Assembly (NCBI GenBank): GCA_047967505.1
Contig: CM106541.1
DNA: 64,000 bases
Origin: Dipteris shenzhenensis
Taxonomy: Eukaryota > Polypodiophyta > Polypodiopsida > Gleicheniales
Reading direction: 5' to 3' (one strand)
Shown: positions 43,547 through 53,915 of the stretch, piece by piece
Numbering within the stretch: position 1 is the first letter of the stretch
How the letters are laid out: each line of letters opens with the position of its first letter
Notes under the pieces: model-generated
Seen by the model: only the letters and a program-made list of their open reading frames with translations
Database searches by the model: none
Told to the model about the DNA's origin: nothing
Position numbers and translations under genes: made by a program

Positions 43547-43808
43547 CTCCTTTGCTCGGGGGGGTCACTCATCATATGTAAGCCTATCATGTGAGTTCAA
43601 CAGAAGGATATTTTTTATTTATAAAATTTACAGAAATAAATATACATAAGGGACTATTTAAAATAGTTTTGGAAAAAATTTACAGATTTGTATAGAAAAG
43701 GGGTACATTTTATTAATGAAAAATTTACAGATAAGGGATTTTAGAAATAGGCCTTGAACGCACGTGGTATAGAGGGTTTATATATAGTGACCCCCCCGAC
43801 CTCCTTTG
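43547..43808. mobile_element. hAT-like MITE, copy 1 (246 bp plus TSD)
   Basis: The element is 43555-43800. Ends are CTCGGGGGGGTCACT and AGTGACCCCCCCGAC (one mismatch in the terminal repeat). The 8-bp direct repeat CTCCTTTG flanks it at 43547-43554 and 43801-43808. An 8-bp duplication with a short terminal inverted repeat and no coding capacity fits a nonautonomous hAT element. An inverted second copy of the same length is at 52714-52959. Confidence 0.93.
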
Positions 43809-44480
43809 ATAAGTTGTCAAACACCCGATGCATTAACATGTTAATGCAGCGTCTTGATTCTTTGCTGCTCTAAGCATAATGTTGCCCTTCAGAGTTCTCA
43901 TGGCATTATTGAGATACAATATAACCATCAAGAACCCTTGGTTGCACTCTCACATGTTTAATTATTCTTACCGATGCATTAGCCATTATTGCATCAAGAT
44001 GATCATGCAATGCATACCTGACTTATATTGTGACTAATTGGCCCTAGCTTTCTTGATAGGTCTAGCCTATAGCTTGGGTAGTGCTTGGATGAGTTTTGCT
44101 GGCACCTTGCATAGCCTCGATGCAATGCTACATTATTGCATGTAGCGCACTGCAATAACCTTACCCTCTGTAGCCCTGCAATTGTTTTGTACTGTTGTTC
44201 CTTGACAATTTTGACTTCTAGCCATGTGCATTCCATCCTGTAGATTTGATAGGGCAGATGTGTGTGTTGGGAATGTGCTTACCTTAGTTAGTGCTTAAGC
44301 TATTTGATAAAGGTGTTGTGCTTCTAGCACCTATTTGGTTGTTGACCTTGACTTGGACTTGGACTCAACCTTCGAATTGTGAGTGCTTGTGCATGTGTGG
44401 TCCTACCCTTGTGAAGTGGGTTTAGCTAAGGACCCTAGAGTGTTGGCTTAACAAAATTGTGCCCTAGCTTAAGTTTGGAC

Positions 44481-45240
44481 CTACCTAATTGAGTACTTAA
44501 TATGCAACACTTGGTTAGGGTAAACATTGAGGATCCAAGTGGCATACCTTGTGGTTGACATCGTTATTGTTGGTGGAATTTTGACTTGCGATGTTGTGGT
44601 GATAACAGTTTGCGCAAGATCCTTGAGCATTGTCTTGATGTCCTTGATGATATCTGATTCAGAATGTTGTTTGATCCTTGCACTGTCGTGTGGGAAAATA
44701 GGTTCTTGTGGTTCTACTTCCATTGCAAAAGTAGGTTCTTGTGTATCTATTTCCTTTCCCACATGTTGTGTGTCTTTTCTTGAAGGACTAGTTTTACCCA
44801 TCATAGGTTCTTGTGTGACTACCTAAGGTCTAGTCACCCTTGCAGTTGCTTGTGACATTGGCAAAAATAATGTGGATGTCAATGATGAAGGAACGTTTGT
44901 GACATCTATCATTTTGCCCATGTTTTTGTGTCTTAGAGCAGGTTCTTGTGGTTCTACGTTTTGAAGTGTGGATTTCGCAATGACCCTCCTCTAGGTAGGT
45001 TCTTGTGGTTATGCTCTTTTGCATGGTACATATGTTGGTGGTAATGGGCATGGTTCCATTTTAAAGTTTGTCTTTCATACCCATACCATCTTTGTCTTCT
45101 TTGGTGCTTGTAGTTGTGGCGTGGCTCCATGTGATAGTTCTATGATAGCCACCATTTTGGGTAACCATATCTGATCATTGCCTTGGGAGAAACCTTGGCT
45201 TTTCAATAGCGGTACTAGCACCCATTACTGATGCATTCTA
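44481..45240 (-). pseudogene. Unknown minus-strand relic with EPQEP repeats
   Basis: A DNA word, TAGGTTCTTGTGG, recurs about five times between 44700 and 45020. On the minus strand it encodes repeats such as TQEPTFAMEVEPQEPIF. Adjacent frames (44830-45051) continue in other phases. This looks like the Pro/Glu repeat region of a decayed protein, but no domain is recognised. Confidence 0.3.
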
Positions 45241-45522
45241 TTCTAACTTTGAGCTTTCTTGGCTCGGGATTGATGGGGTTTGGATTGCAAGGGAAATGTT
45301 GGCTTTTGATGTTGAGGTTGACGAGGTAACCATATATTTCTTTTGCTCTTGAAATAACCTTGAGCTTGTAGCAACTTCTTGGGAATCCACCTTGTCACTA
45401 ATGTTGTCATGGTATTGCATGAACAAGGCCTTGGCCGTAGGCAAGGTTGTGGAATGTGGGGTTGTGTAGATGAGGATGGAGGTGTAGAATCTAGAGGTGG
45501 AGAGGTTTTTGTTGGTAGGGTA

Positions 45523-45874
45523 TGTTGAAATATCGAGCTCCACTCGTGATATGCCAGGGTGACTGTTGTGCATTCATGTCATCGACTTGTTAGCTGCAGA
45601 TGTGGTTGGTACACTGCCCATGAATAATAGCTGGATGACAACTATCCTTATGTACTCCAGTTCGTGGCTCAATTAGTATGCCACCTTAGTTAGTTGAGTT
45701 TGGTTTGAGACCCACATATAGGGTTCTTCTATTTCTTTGTACTAGAGTTCTTTTGGCTTTCACAACTAAGAAGAGGAAAACTGTTTGCAGCCTCCACCTT
45801 TGTGTGTATTCCCCCATTGTGTATGTGAGAAAGCCACAAGTGAGACTCCTTCCTTCTCTTCTACTATCTTCACA
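45523..45874 (+). repeat. Copia H 5' LTR
   Basis: Starts TGTTGAAATATCGAGCTCC (family of copia A/G) and ends TTCACA directly before the primer site. Confidence 0.85.
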
Positions 45875-45886
45875 TGGTATCAAAGC
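45875..45886 (+). other. Primer binding site of copia H
   Basis: TGGTATCAAAGC, initiator tRNA-Met type, abutting the LTR. Confidence 0.9.
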
Positions 45887-45964
45887 CTGGTTCATGGTAA
45901 GGAGCTCAAGAAAGCAAACCAAGTTCACGATGTCCTAGTAAGAGGACCAGTGTTGCTTTCCTTT

Positions 45965-46055
45965 TTCGAGTTTGGGCAGACATATGGCATTGATTATGAA
46001 GAAACATTCAGTTTGGTTGCTATGATGGCAACTGTAAGAGCAGTCATTGGCTTCC
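45965..46055 (+). pseudogene. Small copia reverse transcriptase scrap
   Basis: About 30 codons read [21 protein letters not shown] and RAVIGFH, the same stretch as in copia E. It lies only about 80 bases after the copia H primer site, so more than 2 kb of internal sequence has been deleted or was skipped during replication. Confidence 0.85.
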
Positions 46056-46059
46056 ACCT

Positions 46060-48240
46060 TCCTATGATGATATGATATTGGAATGACCGCATTAGAGTCA
46101 TCACTTTCAAAATATTGACCTAACTTGTTGATAGGCACCATCGATGTATCATGTTCTAAGTTCGACTCTTCCTTTGTCCAATTATCATCATGCGCTTCTG
46201 TCATCGAGTCAAGGTGTCCATTCATCCAATCTGATAAGTCATGCCATAACGTTGGGTTTCTCCTTAGCAATGAAGCAATTGGAATTTTGACTTCCATGGA
46301 CAAGAATGCAGCAAGTCCTATGACATCTCTTGGTCCACCTGGCATCGTAATGCCATCAGACTGCCTCTCTATGTTATCGTGAAGGTTGCTCAAGCCCTCA
46401 TGTCTTAATCGTTCCATAATCGGATCTTCCTCAAACATACGATCCATAAGCAAGGGTTCATCAATTGACACTCGATCTTCATTCATTTCTGCTATAATGG
46501 ATGGTACTTTGACTGGTGCTCTATTATTGAGTATTTCTAATGTTTTGGGAACTTAATGTCAACCAGCACTCTGGGTTCTACCTACATTTCTTGACATTCT
46601 TCTACTAGAGCCTTAGCCTTCACCAAATTCTCCTTTTCATCAATAGGATTAAGGTATTCGTGAAATCCACTTGGTGTATTTCGTCTTGGCTCTTCTACCT
46701 CTTCTCCACTTAGACCTCCGTCTCCTTTACCTCCTTGACTAGATCTTTTTTCTAAACTCCCTATGGTCTCTGAGGTTGCTACAGTGGCCATGTCCTCATC
46801 AGAACCACTCTGCACTATCACTTTATCCTTCCCCTTACCCACTTTAATCACTTGCTTTTTGATTGGGTTGTTTTGAGGTTTTGGATTCTGTGATGTTCCA
46901 GCTTGACCCTCTCTTTCTCTCTTACACAACTCCCGCGTGATTGCCTTGGCTTGTATTTGAGTAATTGCATTTAAAGAAACTTGAGCAATGCATTCACGTT
47001 CAATCCCTAACAAGTTGATTCTTGTCATTCTTGGGTTTGAAGCATCTATACGTTCTCTTCACATTGAACAATCTTTATATAAATGGTCAATACCATAGCC
47101 ACTGCACAATGGGACCTTGGTAGCAACTGTAGTAGGCCCTGCACACCCATAACATTGGACAGGTTGTCCCGCTTGCACTTTTTGTGGGCACTCATTTGCC
47201 TTATGTGGTCCATTGCAATTGTAGCATTGAATTGGAGGTCTTGGATTTGTGTTATTCATATCCCTATCTTTAGCATTGACTGGCATTGTTTGGTATACTG
47301 GGATATGTTGATCTCCCTGAACAACATAATGACTAAGGTAACTTATGTATTCGTCTTCCTCTTGAGTGGATAACGGTTGTTCAGCATAAGTCTATGTGAT
47401 CCTTGGATCAGGTTCATTCCAACCCTGAGACATTTCTTCCACCATCACTTGGTTCATTGGCGTAATTCTTGGCAAAGGTGGTTGAGGTCCTAGGATTCAC
47501 TGTAGTAATGGCACATTCTATGCTTGATATGGCATTGATCTAACATTGTTAGCTCCTTGAAAAAATTGATTCTTTTATAGCGGTGGAGCTAGTAATGCTA
47601 GTTGTTGCAGTCTAGGTTGATAAGTCTGTGTTTGCACTAGCGACAACATTCTTGGCTATCTGCACTGGGAAGTCTCATGGTTTCCCCACCTATTACAATG
47701 TCCACACCACAAGGCTAGTGGCCTTGCTCATAACCTTGGACACTCATTTGAGGGATGATTCCCTGAGCATACATTGCACCATACCATATCTCTTCTTGGA
47801 TACAAGTGCACATTTCTTTGGTGATCACGATGAGCTGCATTCTTTGCTTGAGGATTCAGTCTTGTGACTATTAGGTTAGCAAGCTCATCAATGTTCGAAT
47901 TTTTGGCTTCCTTGGATTGCTCCTTAGAAACCCATGATGAACTCCCATTAGGATCCTTGGATCCCATGATCGAGGGTACAGATGTCATAACGGTCTCGTT
48001 GCCCTCTCTCATAACTTCTTAACCCCAATAAAAATCGAGGCAAGAGTTGTTCATCACTGAGCCTTTCATGAGGCTCACACCTTGCATTCAGATGCTTGAT
48101 TCGAGCAATATAATCCCACAAGGAGTCTTTACCTTGTTTGACCTGATTCAATTGATTTATAGGGCTCCACTTCGGACCTTTTGGAGAATACTCCAAAATG
48201 AATGACCCTCTTAATGTATCCCATTTGAGGATCTCCTAAG
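46060..48240 (-). pseudogene. Retrotransposon gag and protease-linker relic with zinc knuckles
   Basis: Minus strand, probably Ty3/gypsy. Gag: WDTLRGSFILEYSPKGPKW, then QGKDSLWDYIARIKHLNARC and RFLLGLRSYERGQ. A Cys-rich CNVCSGNHPSNECP follows near 47750, a second knuckle CYNCNGPHKANECP near 47210, and a longer Cys array (QCYGCAG ... LCSGYGIDHLYKDC) to 47059. Downstream are Ser/Lys-rich linkers (46582-47028) and a segment with MEVKIPIASLLRRNPTLW near 46300, like linkers before the protease in some plant gypsy elements. Many stops lie between blocks. No reverse transcriptase follows; the copia H scrap cuts the chain at 46060. Confidence 0.7.
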
Positions 48241-48280
48241 AAAAGGCAACTCCACCAATATTATTGAAAATAAGCATTTC

Positions 48281-49727
48281 ATGGCCTATTTCCAACTTCA
48301 AGCAGATCTAACCACAGGCTATGAAAAAGAGATAGACCACAAGGACACCGATGACATGGATGATTACCTTGAAGATCATAATGTCCCAGTTGTTGATGAT
48401 GAAAAGATGGACTTACATGACCCGTTCACAGAGAGGTTGGTGGATGAAGACAAACATGATGATGCCTTCTTTGATAATTATGGCTCGCAGGGTTATGAAA
48501 AAAGGCCATTACGACAATACTTAGCGGTATGAACTCTCTATTTCTCAACTAAATACAATTTTTTAAATAAGATTTAAATTTAAAGATAATGAATCTAGTC
48601 TCTCATATTTGTTTACAGGCAATAGAGGGAGAAGAAATGGATGAAGTCAATACGGAGGCACTCCCTTCTACTTCAACAATGCAACCACCTCTAAATTTGA
48701 TCGAAAAATCAAATTTAGCTACATTGGATAAAATGGAGAGCTCATTTCAAGTTAGGATCGTTTTGAAACGAGAACCTCAGTATTTAAGCTTTGGTAGAGA
48801 GGAGGTTTCAATCCTCTCCAATCCTTTAAAAGAGGTTAATGACAATGTTATCTTGGCCATTCTCAGGTAATGTTTATTTATTTATTGCTACTTCAATAAG
48901 CTAACATTTGTTTATTTATTCACAGTTCAATTATATATCAGTTTCCTAGTGTAGAATGCAAATCAATTCTATGAGCTAATGTTTGTTTATTTCTTGGTGC
49001 AGTGTAGTTATTTCTCAGCTTCCTAGTACAGTGCAGCATTGTGTCTACATGCTCGATGCTCTCCTTTCTTCTATTCTTAGCTCTCCTCAAAAGACTATAG
49101 AAGATGTTTGTACCTGGTTAAGCCCTTTGAATTTAGATAGGGTGCGAGTCATCTTAATGCCTTATCATGAGGCGTAAGTATCAACTCTAACCTTATTTTT
49201 ACTATTCCTTTGGCAAGTTTGTGTAAAACAATAATCATTTTTATTCTGGTCGTGTAGCTCACATTGGAGTCTGATCTTCTGGGACCTTGAACTCAACCAT
49301 TTATGGTTTGTGAATTCAATAGAAGGCTATCATGCCAACTCCCCAAGGTAATTATTCTCTTAATATTTTTGATACTTTCTTATTTTGTATCTTATGATCA
49401 TGACATATTAATATATTTCATATGTCATGCTGGACAGTGCTGCAATATCGGCTAGTATCTGCTGTCAGAACAACCACGGAGCAACAAGATCAAGTAGAAT
49501 TCAAAAGACGTCTGCCAGTGGAGCAAAAACATGGACACAGCTGTGGGTGGAGAGTTGCCTACAACTGCATGTTGTTTCTTAGAGAGATTTTTGATTTGGA
49601 GTTACCAGCCAAAATGGAATCATATACAAAAGTTGATCTGCTAGCATTTCGGGCTGAGAGTATTCAGCATCTAATTACTACCATTGGGAAACAACATGAA
49701 AATATGACTACATTGCAGCATGTATAA
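48281..49727 (+). pseudogene. Ulp1-like (C48-type) cysteine protease, tandem unit 1
   Basis: Five exons with good GT-AG sites: 48281-48526 (acidic N-terminus), 48619-48866, 49003-49173 (171 nt), 49258-49347 (90 nt) and 49438-49727. Exon 4 carries the catalytic His in SHWSLIFWDLE and then WFVNSIEGYH, where Ulp1 proteases usually have Asp in place of this Asn. Exon 5 carries the oxyanion Gln and catalytic Cys in VEQKHGHSCGWRVAYNCM. The summed exons (1045 nt) are one base out of frame, and the break falls at the start of exon 5, so as read this unit is not translatable past exon 4. Such proteases cut ubiquitin-like proteins or are carried by transposons; the substrate is unknown. Confidence 0.62.
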
Positions 49728-50191
49728 AACCTTATCTTTATACTTGTATGCTTGTTCCAGCCTTTAATTGGGACTTTAATTGGGATGTATAAATCTCATA
49801 ACTTTTTTATATTTTCTTCCAAGAGGAGAAGAGACTGAGTCTGATGAAAGCATGCTATCTTTATACTTTTATGATTATTTAAACCATTAATTTTATTTCG
49901 GATGTGTAAATCTCATAATTGTCTAATGAAAGCATGCTATCTTTATACTTCTATGATTATTTAAACCATTATTTTTATTTGGGATGTGTAAATCTCATAA
50001 CTTTTTAAAATTTTCATCCAAGAGGAGGAGAGACTCACTCTAATGAAAGCGTGTATGAAACCTTTTTAAATTTTTGCTCCAAGCAGAGGAGAGACTTACA
50101 CTAATGAAAGCATGTATGAAACCTTATCTGCTTGTTTAAGCCTTTATTTGGGATGTGTACATCGCATAACTTTTTTATATTTTTATGGCAG
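49728..50191 (+). repeat. Tandem repeats built from an intron end and exon start
   Basis: At least four degenerate copies of a segment with GGGATGTGTAAATCTCATAAC, then TTTTTATATTTT, CCAAGAGGAG and GAGACT...AATGAAAGCATG. The CCAAG|AGGAG part resembles a splice acceptor. The following words match the DNA that encodes the EEETEST repeat at the end of unit 3. The exon 2 acceptor of unit 2 (50190) has the same upstream sequence. Confidence 0.75.
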
Positions 50192-51196
50192 AAGGAGGAT
50201 GTGGAGGACATAGCAAGTGAAGAAGAATACGATGTAGACTACTCCCTCAATAAGATGAGTCATAAAAATATGAATCTATTGGAGCAGATTGGAAGTTCAT
50301 TCACTGCTATGTTGTTAATTCGACAACAACCTCATTTTTTTGAATTTGGTGAAGAAAAGATTTCAATCCACTTGAATCCTAAGAATGAGGTTAATGTCAA
50401 AGTCATTACAACCATCCTCAGGTTTGATGCAGCCTTTTCCTTGGCTTTATACTTTTCTTATTTTGATTAAACCCAAGAAGCTAATACTTTTTTTTTTAAT
50501 ATAGTAATGTTATAGCAAATTTCCGCAAAATATACAAAGCGTTTCATATATGCTCGATCCTCGTATTTCGGAAGTGCTTAGCAACAAAGAAGAAACCATA
50601 GAGAATGTTTGCAAGTGGTTGAAGCACGTTCCTATGAATGACGCACGAGTTATTTTTACAGCATATTATGAGAAGTAAGCATCAAGCCCTACTTGTTTTT
50701 TCTATTGCATTGCTAGAATTGTCTCAAACACAGTAATTATTCTTTATTGATAATGCAGCTCACATTGGAGTCTGGTAGTCGTGGACATCCTTGCGAAGAA
50801 GTGCTTCTTTGCCAACTCAATGACATCCGTCCATGGCAATGTGTTAGAGTAAGTATAGACTACACTTGTTGTCACTTCTTGACATGTAGATTGATATGCA
50901 ATGCACATATTCACTGTTGTTATATGTTTTGATATGCAGATCAGCTCGAAAATTAGTAGATGCTATCGACATATGCTATCGACATAGTAATGCGGCTATG
51001 TGACTTGGCACAACAAATAGAGTATATAACATGTCAGGTATCACATCAAGAGAATAGCCACATCTATAATTGTGGATGGAGGGTGGGCTACAATTGCTTT
51101 TTGGTACTTGGTCAAATTTTTGAGATACAAAATGACACCACACTATCAACATATACGGATTTGCATCTCTATGCATTTATAACATGTACCATTTGA
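50192..51196 (+). pseudogene. Ulp1-like protease, tandem unit 2
   Basis: The exons match units 1 and 3: 50192-50421, 50505-50674, 50759-50848 and 50940 on. The protease exon has HWSLVV, then FFANSMTSVHG (His and Asn). The Cys exon has HQENSHIYNCGWRVGYNC. Three defects can be read: the second exon is 170 nt where both other units have 171, a 13-bp tandem duplication (ATGCTATCGACAT, about 50961-50986) shifts the Cys exon, and a TGA lies at 51194-51196. Past that TGA the same frame runs directly into the first exon of unit 3, so units 2 and 3 were once, or still are, joined without an intron. Confidence 0.65.
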
Positions 51197-51214
51197 GCAA
51201 TCATTGATTGCGAA

Positions 51215-52518
51215 ATGAATGCCATCAAAGAGTCAAAGAGGATAGAAGACCTCAACTCTACAAACATGGCTTCATTAAAAGAATTGGGAAGCTCTTTTAA
51301 TGTTAGGGTTATGATTCAACATAGACCTCAGTATCTTGAATTTGGGGGAGAGGAGATTTCAATTCTCTCTAGAGCTTCAAATGAGGTCAATAACAACGTT
51401 ATGATGGCCATTCTCAGGTTTGATACAAACTTTTTCTCTACTTGATAATTCAATATTTTGATTAAATCTAATAAGCTAATATTCATTTATTTGTTGGTGC
51501 AGTATAGTTATCTCACGATTTGGTAGAGTCGTACAAAATCATGTGTATATGTTGGATTCCCTCCTTTCTCCTATACTTAGCGATAGCAGAAAGACAATAG
51601 CCGATGTTTGTAAATTATTACAGCCTTTACATTTACATGGCGTGCGAGTCCTATTTATGGCATATCATGAGATGTAAGTATCATGGCAACCTTTATTTTC
51701 ATCTTATACTGGCAACATTGTGTTAAATAATAATGGTTCTTAATTATTCGTGTAGGGAACATTGGAGTCTGGTGGTTTGGAACCTTGAAGACAACTATTG
51801 TTGGTTTGTTAACTCGATTGCAGGCTTTCATGGCTCAGTGCAAACGTAAGTATTCTATTAATCTGTTGTTACTTCTATATTATGTACCTTATGTGATAGA
51901 CACACTAAGTTTTTTTAATATGTCACGATGAGCAGGTCGATTGAGAAGTTGGTATCTGCTATCAGAGAAACAGGACAGTACAAAGACTCGGTAGACTTCC
52001 AAAAGCATTTAGTAGTAGAGCAGGAAGATGGGCATAGTTGTGGGTGGAGAGTTGCCTACAACTGCATGTTGATTTTCAATGAAATTTTCTCACTTAAGCC
52101 ACAGATCTCATCGGAAGACTCTTTGGAGCTCAAATATTCAGAGGAGGATATACAATTGTTTAGGGCTGAAATCATTCGAGACCTAATTGCTGCCATTAGA
52201 ATACAATGTGCAACTGAAGCAATACCAGAGCTTCCCTTTAAGGAAGAGGAGACTGAGTCTACTATGAAAGCACTGCACACTACAGAAGAAGTAGAGACCC
52301 AATGTACACCTACAGCACCACAGCCTCCACTGGAAGCATCAGAAGAGTTGCCACTGCCTCCGCTTGCATTTAAGGAAGAGGATACTGAGTCTACTCCGAA
52401 AGCACTACATACTACAGAAGAAGTAGAGACCGAGTGTACATCTACAGCACCACAGCCTCCATTGGAAGCATCCAAAGAGTTGCCACACTCTCCACTAGAA
52501 GCATCACAAGAGTTGTGA
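51215..52518 (+). CDS. Ulp1-like (C48-type) cysteine protease, tandem unit 3, open
   Basis: Exons 51215-51417, 51503-51673 (171 nt), 51756-51845 (90 nt) and 51936-52518 join to 1047 nt, an open frame of 348 codons plus stop, with canonical GT-AG sites and consistent phases. Domain order: an N-terminal segment (LGSSFNVRVMIQHRPQYLEF), a helical segment (YMLDSLLSPILSD), then the protease half-sites: His in EHWSLVVWNLE (codon 51760), Asn in WFVNSIAGFHG (codon 51811), Gln and Cys in VEQEDGHSCGWRVAYN (codons 52021 and 52039). Asn replaces the usual Asp of the triad. The C-terminus has two ~42-residue repeats (EETESTMKALHTTEEVE; PQPPLEAS). The start is chosen at the first Met after the TGA of unit 2; the true start may be upstream. 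No TATA box was found. It could be a host gene or transposon-carried cargo. Confidence 0.6.
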
Positions 52519-52619
52519 TGCATGTATGATGTTGTGTTTGTAGTTTTTGTTGATTATACACCAATTTGTGACTTATTACTTAAGTGGCATAATCATGATA
52601 TTTATATAATTTCTTTATG

Positions 52620-53185
52620 CACACAATTTTATGATATGAATGTGTGATGATGTGATTATTTGGAAATAAATCCTTGTGTGATGAGAATTTTGATATGAAT
52701 ATGTGATGATGTACTCGGGGGGGTCACTATGTATAAACCCTCTATATCACGTGCATTCAAGGCCTATATTTAAAGTCCCTTATCTGTATAAAATTTCATT
52801 AATAAAATGTACCCCTTTTCTATACAAATCTGTAAACTTTTTCCAAAACTATTTTAAATAGTCCCTTATGTATATTTATTTCTGTAAATTTTAGAAATAA
52901 AAAAATCCTTCTGTTGAACTCACGTGATAGGGTTACATATGATGAGTGACCCCCCCGAGATGATGTAATATTTGTAATATAATTATTTCATGCACACAAT
53001 TTTATGATATGAATGTGTGATGATGTGATTATTTGGAAATAAATCCTTGTGTGATGAGAATTTTGATATGAATATGTGATGATGTAATATTTGTAATATA
53101 TTTCTTCATGCACACAATTTTATGATATGAATGTGTGATGATGTGATTATTTGGAAATAAATCCTTGTGTGATGAGAATTTTATT
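52620..53185 (+). repeat. 119-bp tandem repeat, three copies, one split by a MITE
   Basis: The unit starts CACACAATTTTATGATATGAA and includes GATTATTTGGAAATAAATCC. Copy starts are near 52620, 52993 and 53112. The first interval is 119 bases once the 246-bp MITE and its 8-bp duplication are removed, so the array existed before the MITE inserted. Confidence 0.93.
52706..52967. mobile_element. hAT-like MITE, copy 2 (246 bp plus TSD)
   Basis: The element is 52714-52959 with perfect terminal repeats CTCGGGGGGGTCACT / AGTGACCCCCCCGAG. The 8-bp duplication ATGATGTA lies at 52706-52713 and 52960-52967. It is the reverse complement of copy 1 at 43555-43800 with scattered differences and the same length. 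Confidence 0.95.
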
Positions 53186-53194
53186 CAGTTGGAC

Positions 53195-53880
53195 AGTCTC
53201 CACTCACTTAAAGTAGAGCATTCGCAATGCTTCTCTCACTTTATTCCAACCCTTATCCTTATCATCTCCACTCACTTAAAGTAGAGCATTCAATCTCCAC
53301 TCGCTTTATTCCAACCCTTATCCTTATCATAGTGAACACATCGTGCCTCTCACTTTATTCCAACCCTTATCCTTATCGTAGTGAACACATCGTGCCTTAG
53401 TGCACTTGTATTCTTCCATCCTAGTCCTTCCACAAACACTCTCTTATTTCTTACATCCTAGTCCTTCTGAGTAACTTGTATTCTTCTATCCTAGTCCTTC
53501 TGCAAACACTCTCAGAGTCTTCTTTCATCCATCTTGATAACCAAGTATTATTCTATCCTAGTTCTTCCACAAACACTCTCTTCTTTCATCCATCCTAGTG
53601 CTTCTCATTAACTTGTATTCTTCTATCCTAGTCCTTCCGCAAACACTCTTAGAGTCTTCTTTCATCCATCCTGATAACCAAGTATTCTTCTATCCTAGTT
53701 CTTCCACAAACACTCTCTTCTTTCATCCATCCTAGTGCTTCTCATTAACTTGTATTCTTCTTGTATTCTTCTATCCTAGTCCTTCCGCGAACACTCTCAG
53801 AGTCTTCTTTCATCCATCCTGATAACCAAGTATTCTTCTATCCTAGTTCTTCTGCAGACACTCTCTTCTTTCTTGCATCG
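53195..53880 (+). repeat. Pyrimidine-rich minisatellites
   Basis: First, words like CACTTTATTCCAACCCTTATCC recur at 53238, 53304 and 53347. Then a unit of about 135-150 bases (TTCTATCCTAGTCCTTC, AACACTCTCAGAGTCTTC, ATCCTGATAACCAAGTATT) repeats about three times from 53460 to 53880. Noncoding; it forms the upstream region of the next ORF. Confidence 0.85.
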
Positions 53881-53915
53881 TAGTCCATCTCCCTTTCTTT
53901 ATCATCTCCCCACCC

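Noticed and set aside
45968-46055. Copia reverse transcriptase reading as a separate intact element
   Set aside because: Only about 30 codons are present.
48281-52518. Protease array as part of a Polinton/Maverick-like element
   Set aside because: No DNA polymerase B, packaging ATPase, capsid or retroviral-type integrase lies beside it on the same strand.
43555-52959. The two inverted MITEs as ends of one large composite transposon carrying the protease array
   Set aside because: Each MITE has both of its own terminal repeats and its own, different, 8-bp target duplication, so they inserted separately.
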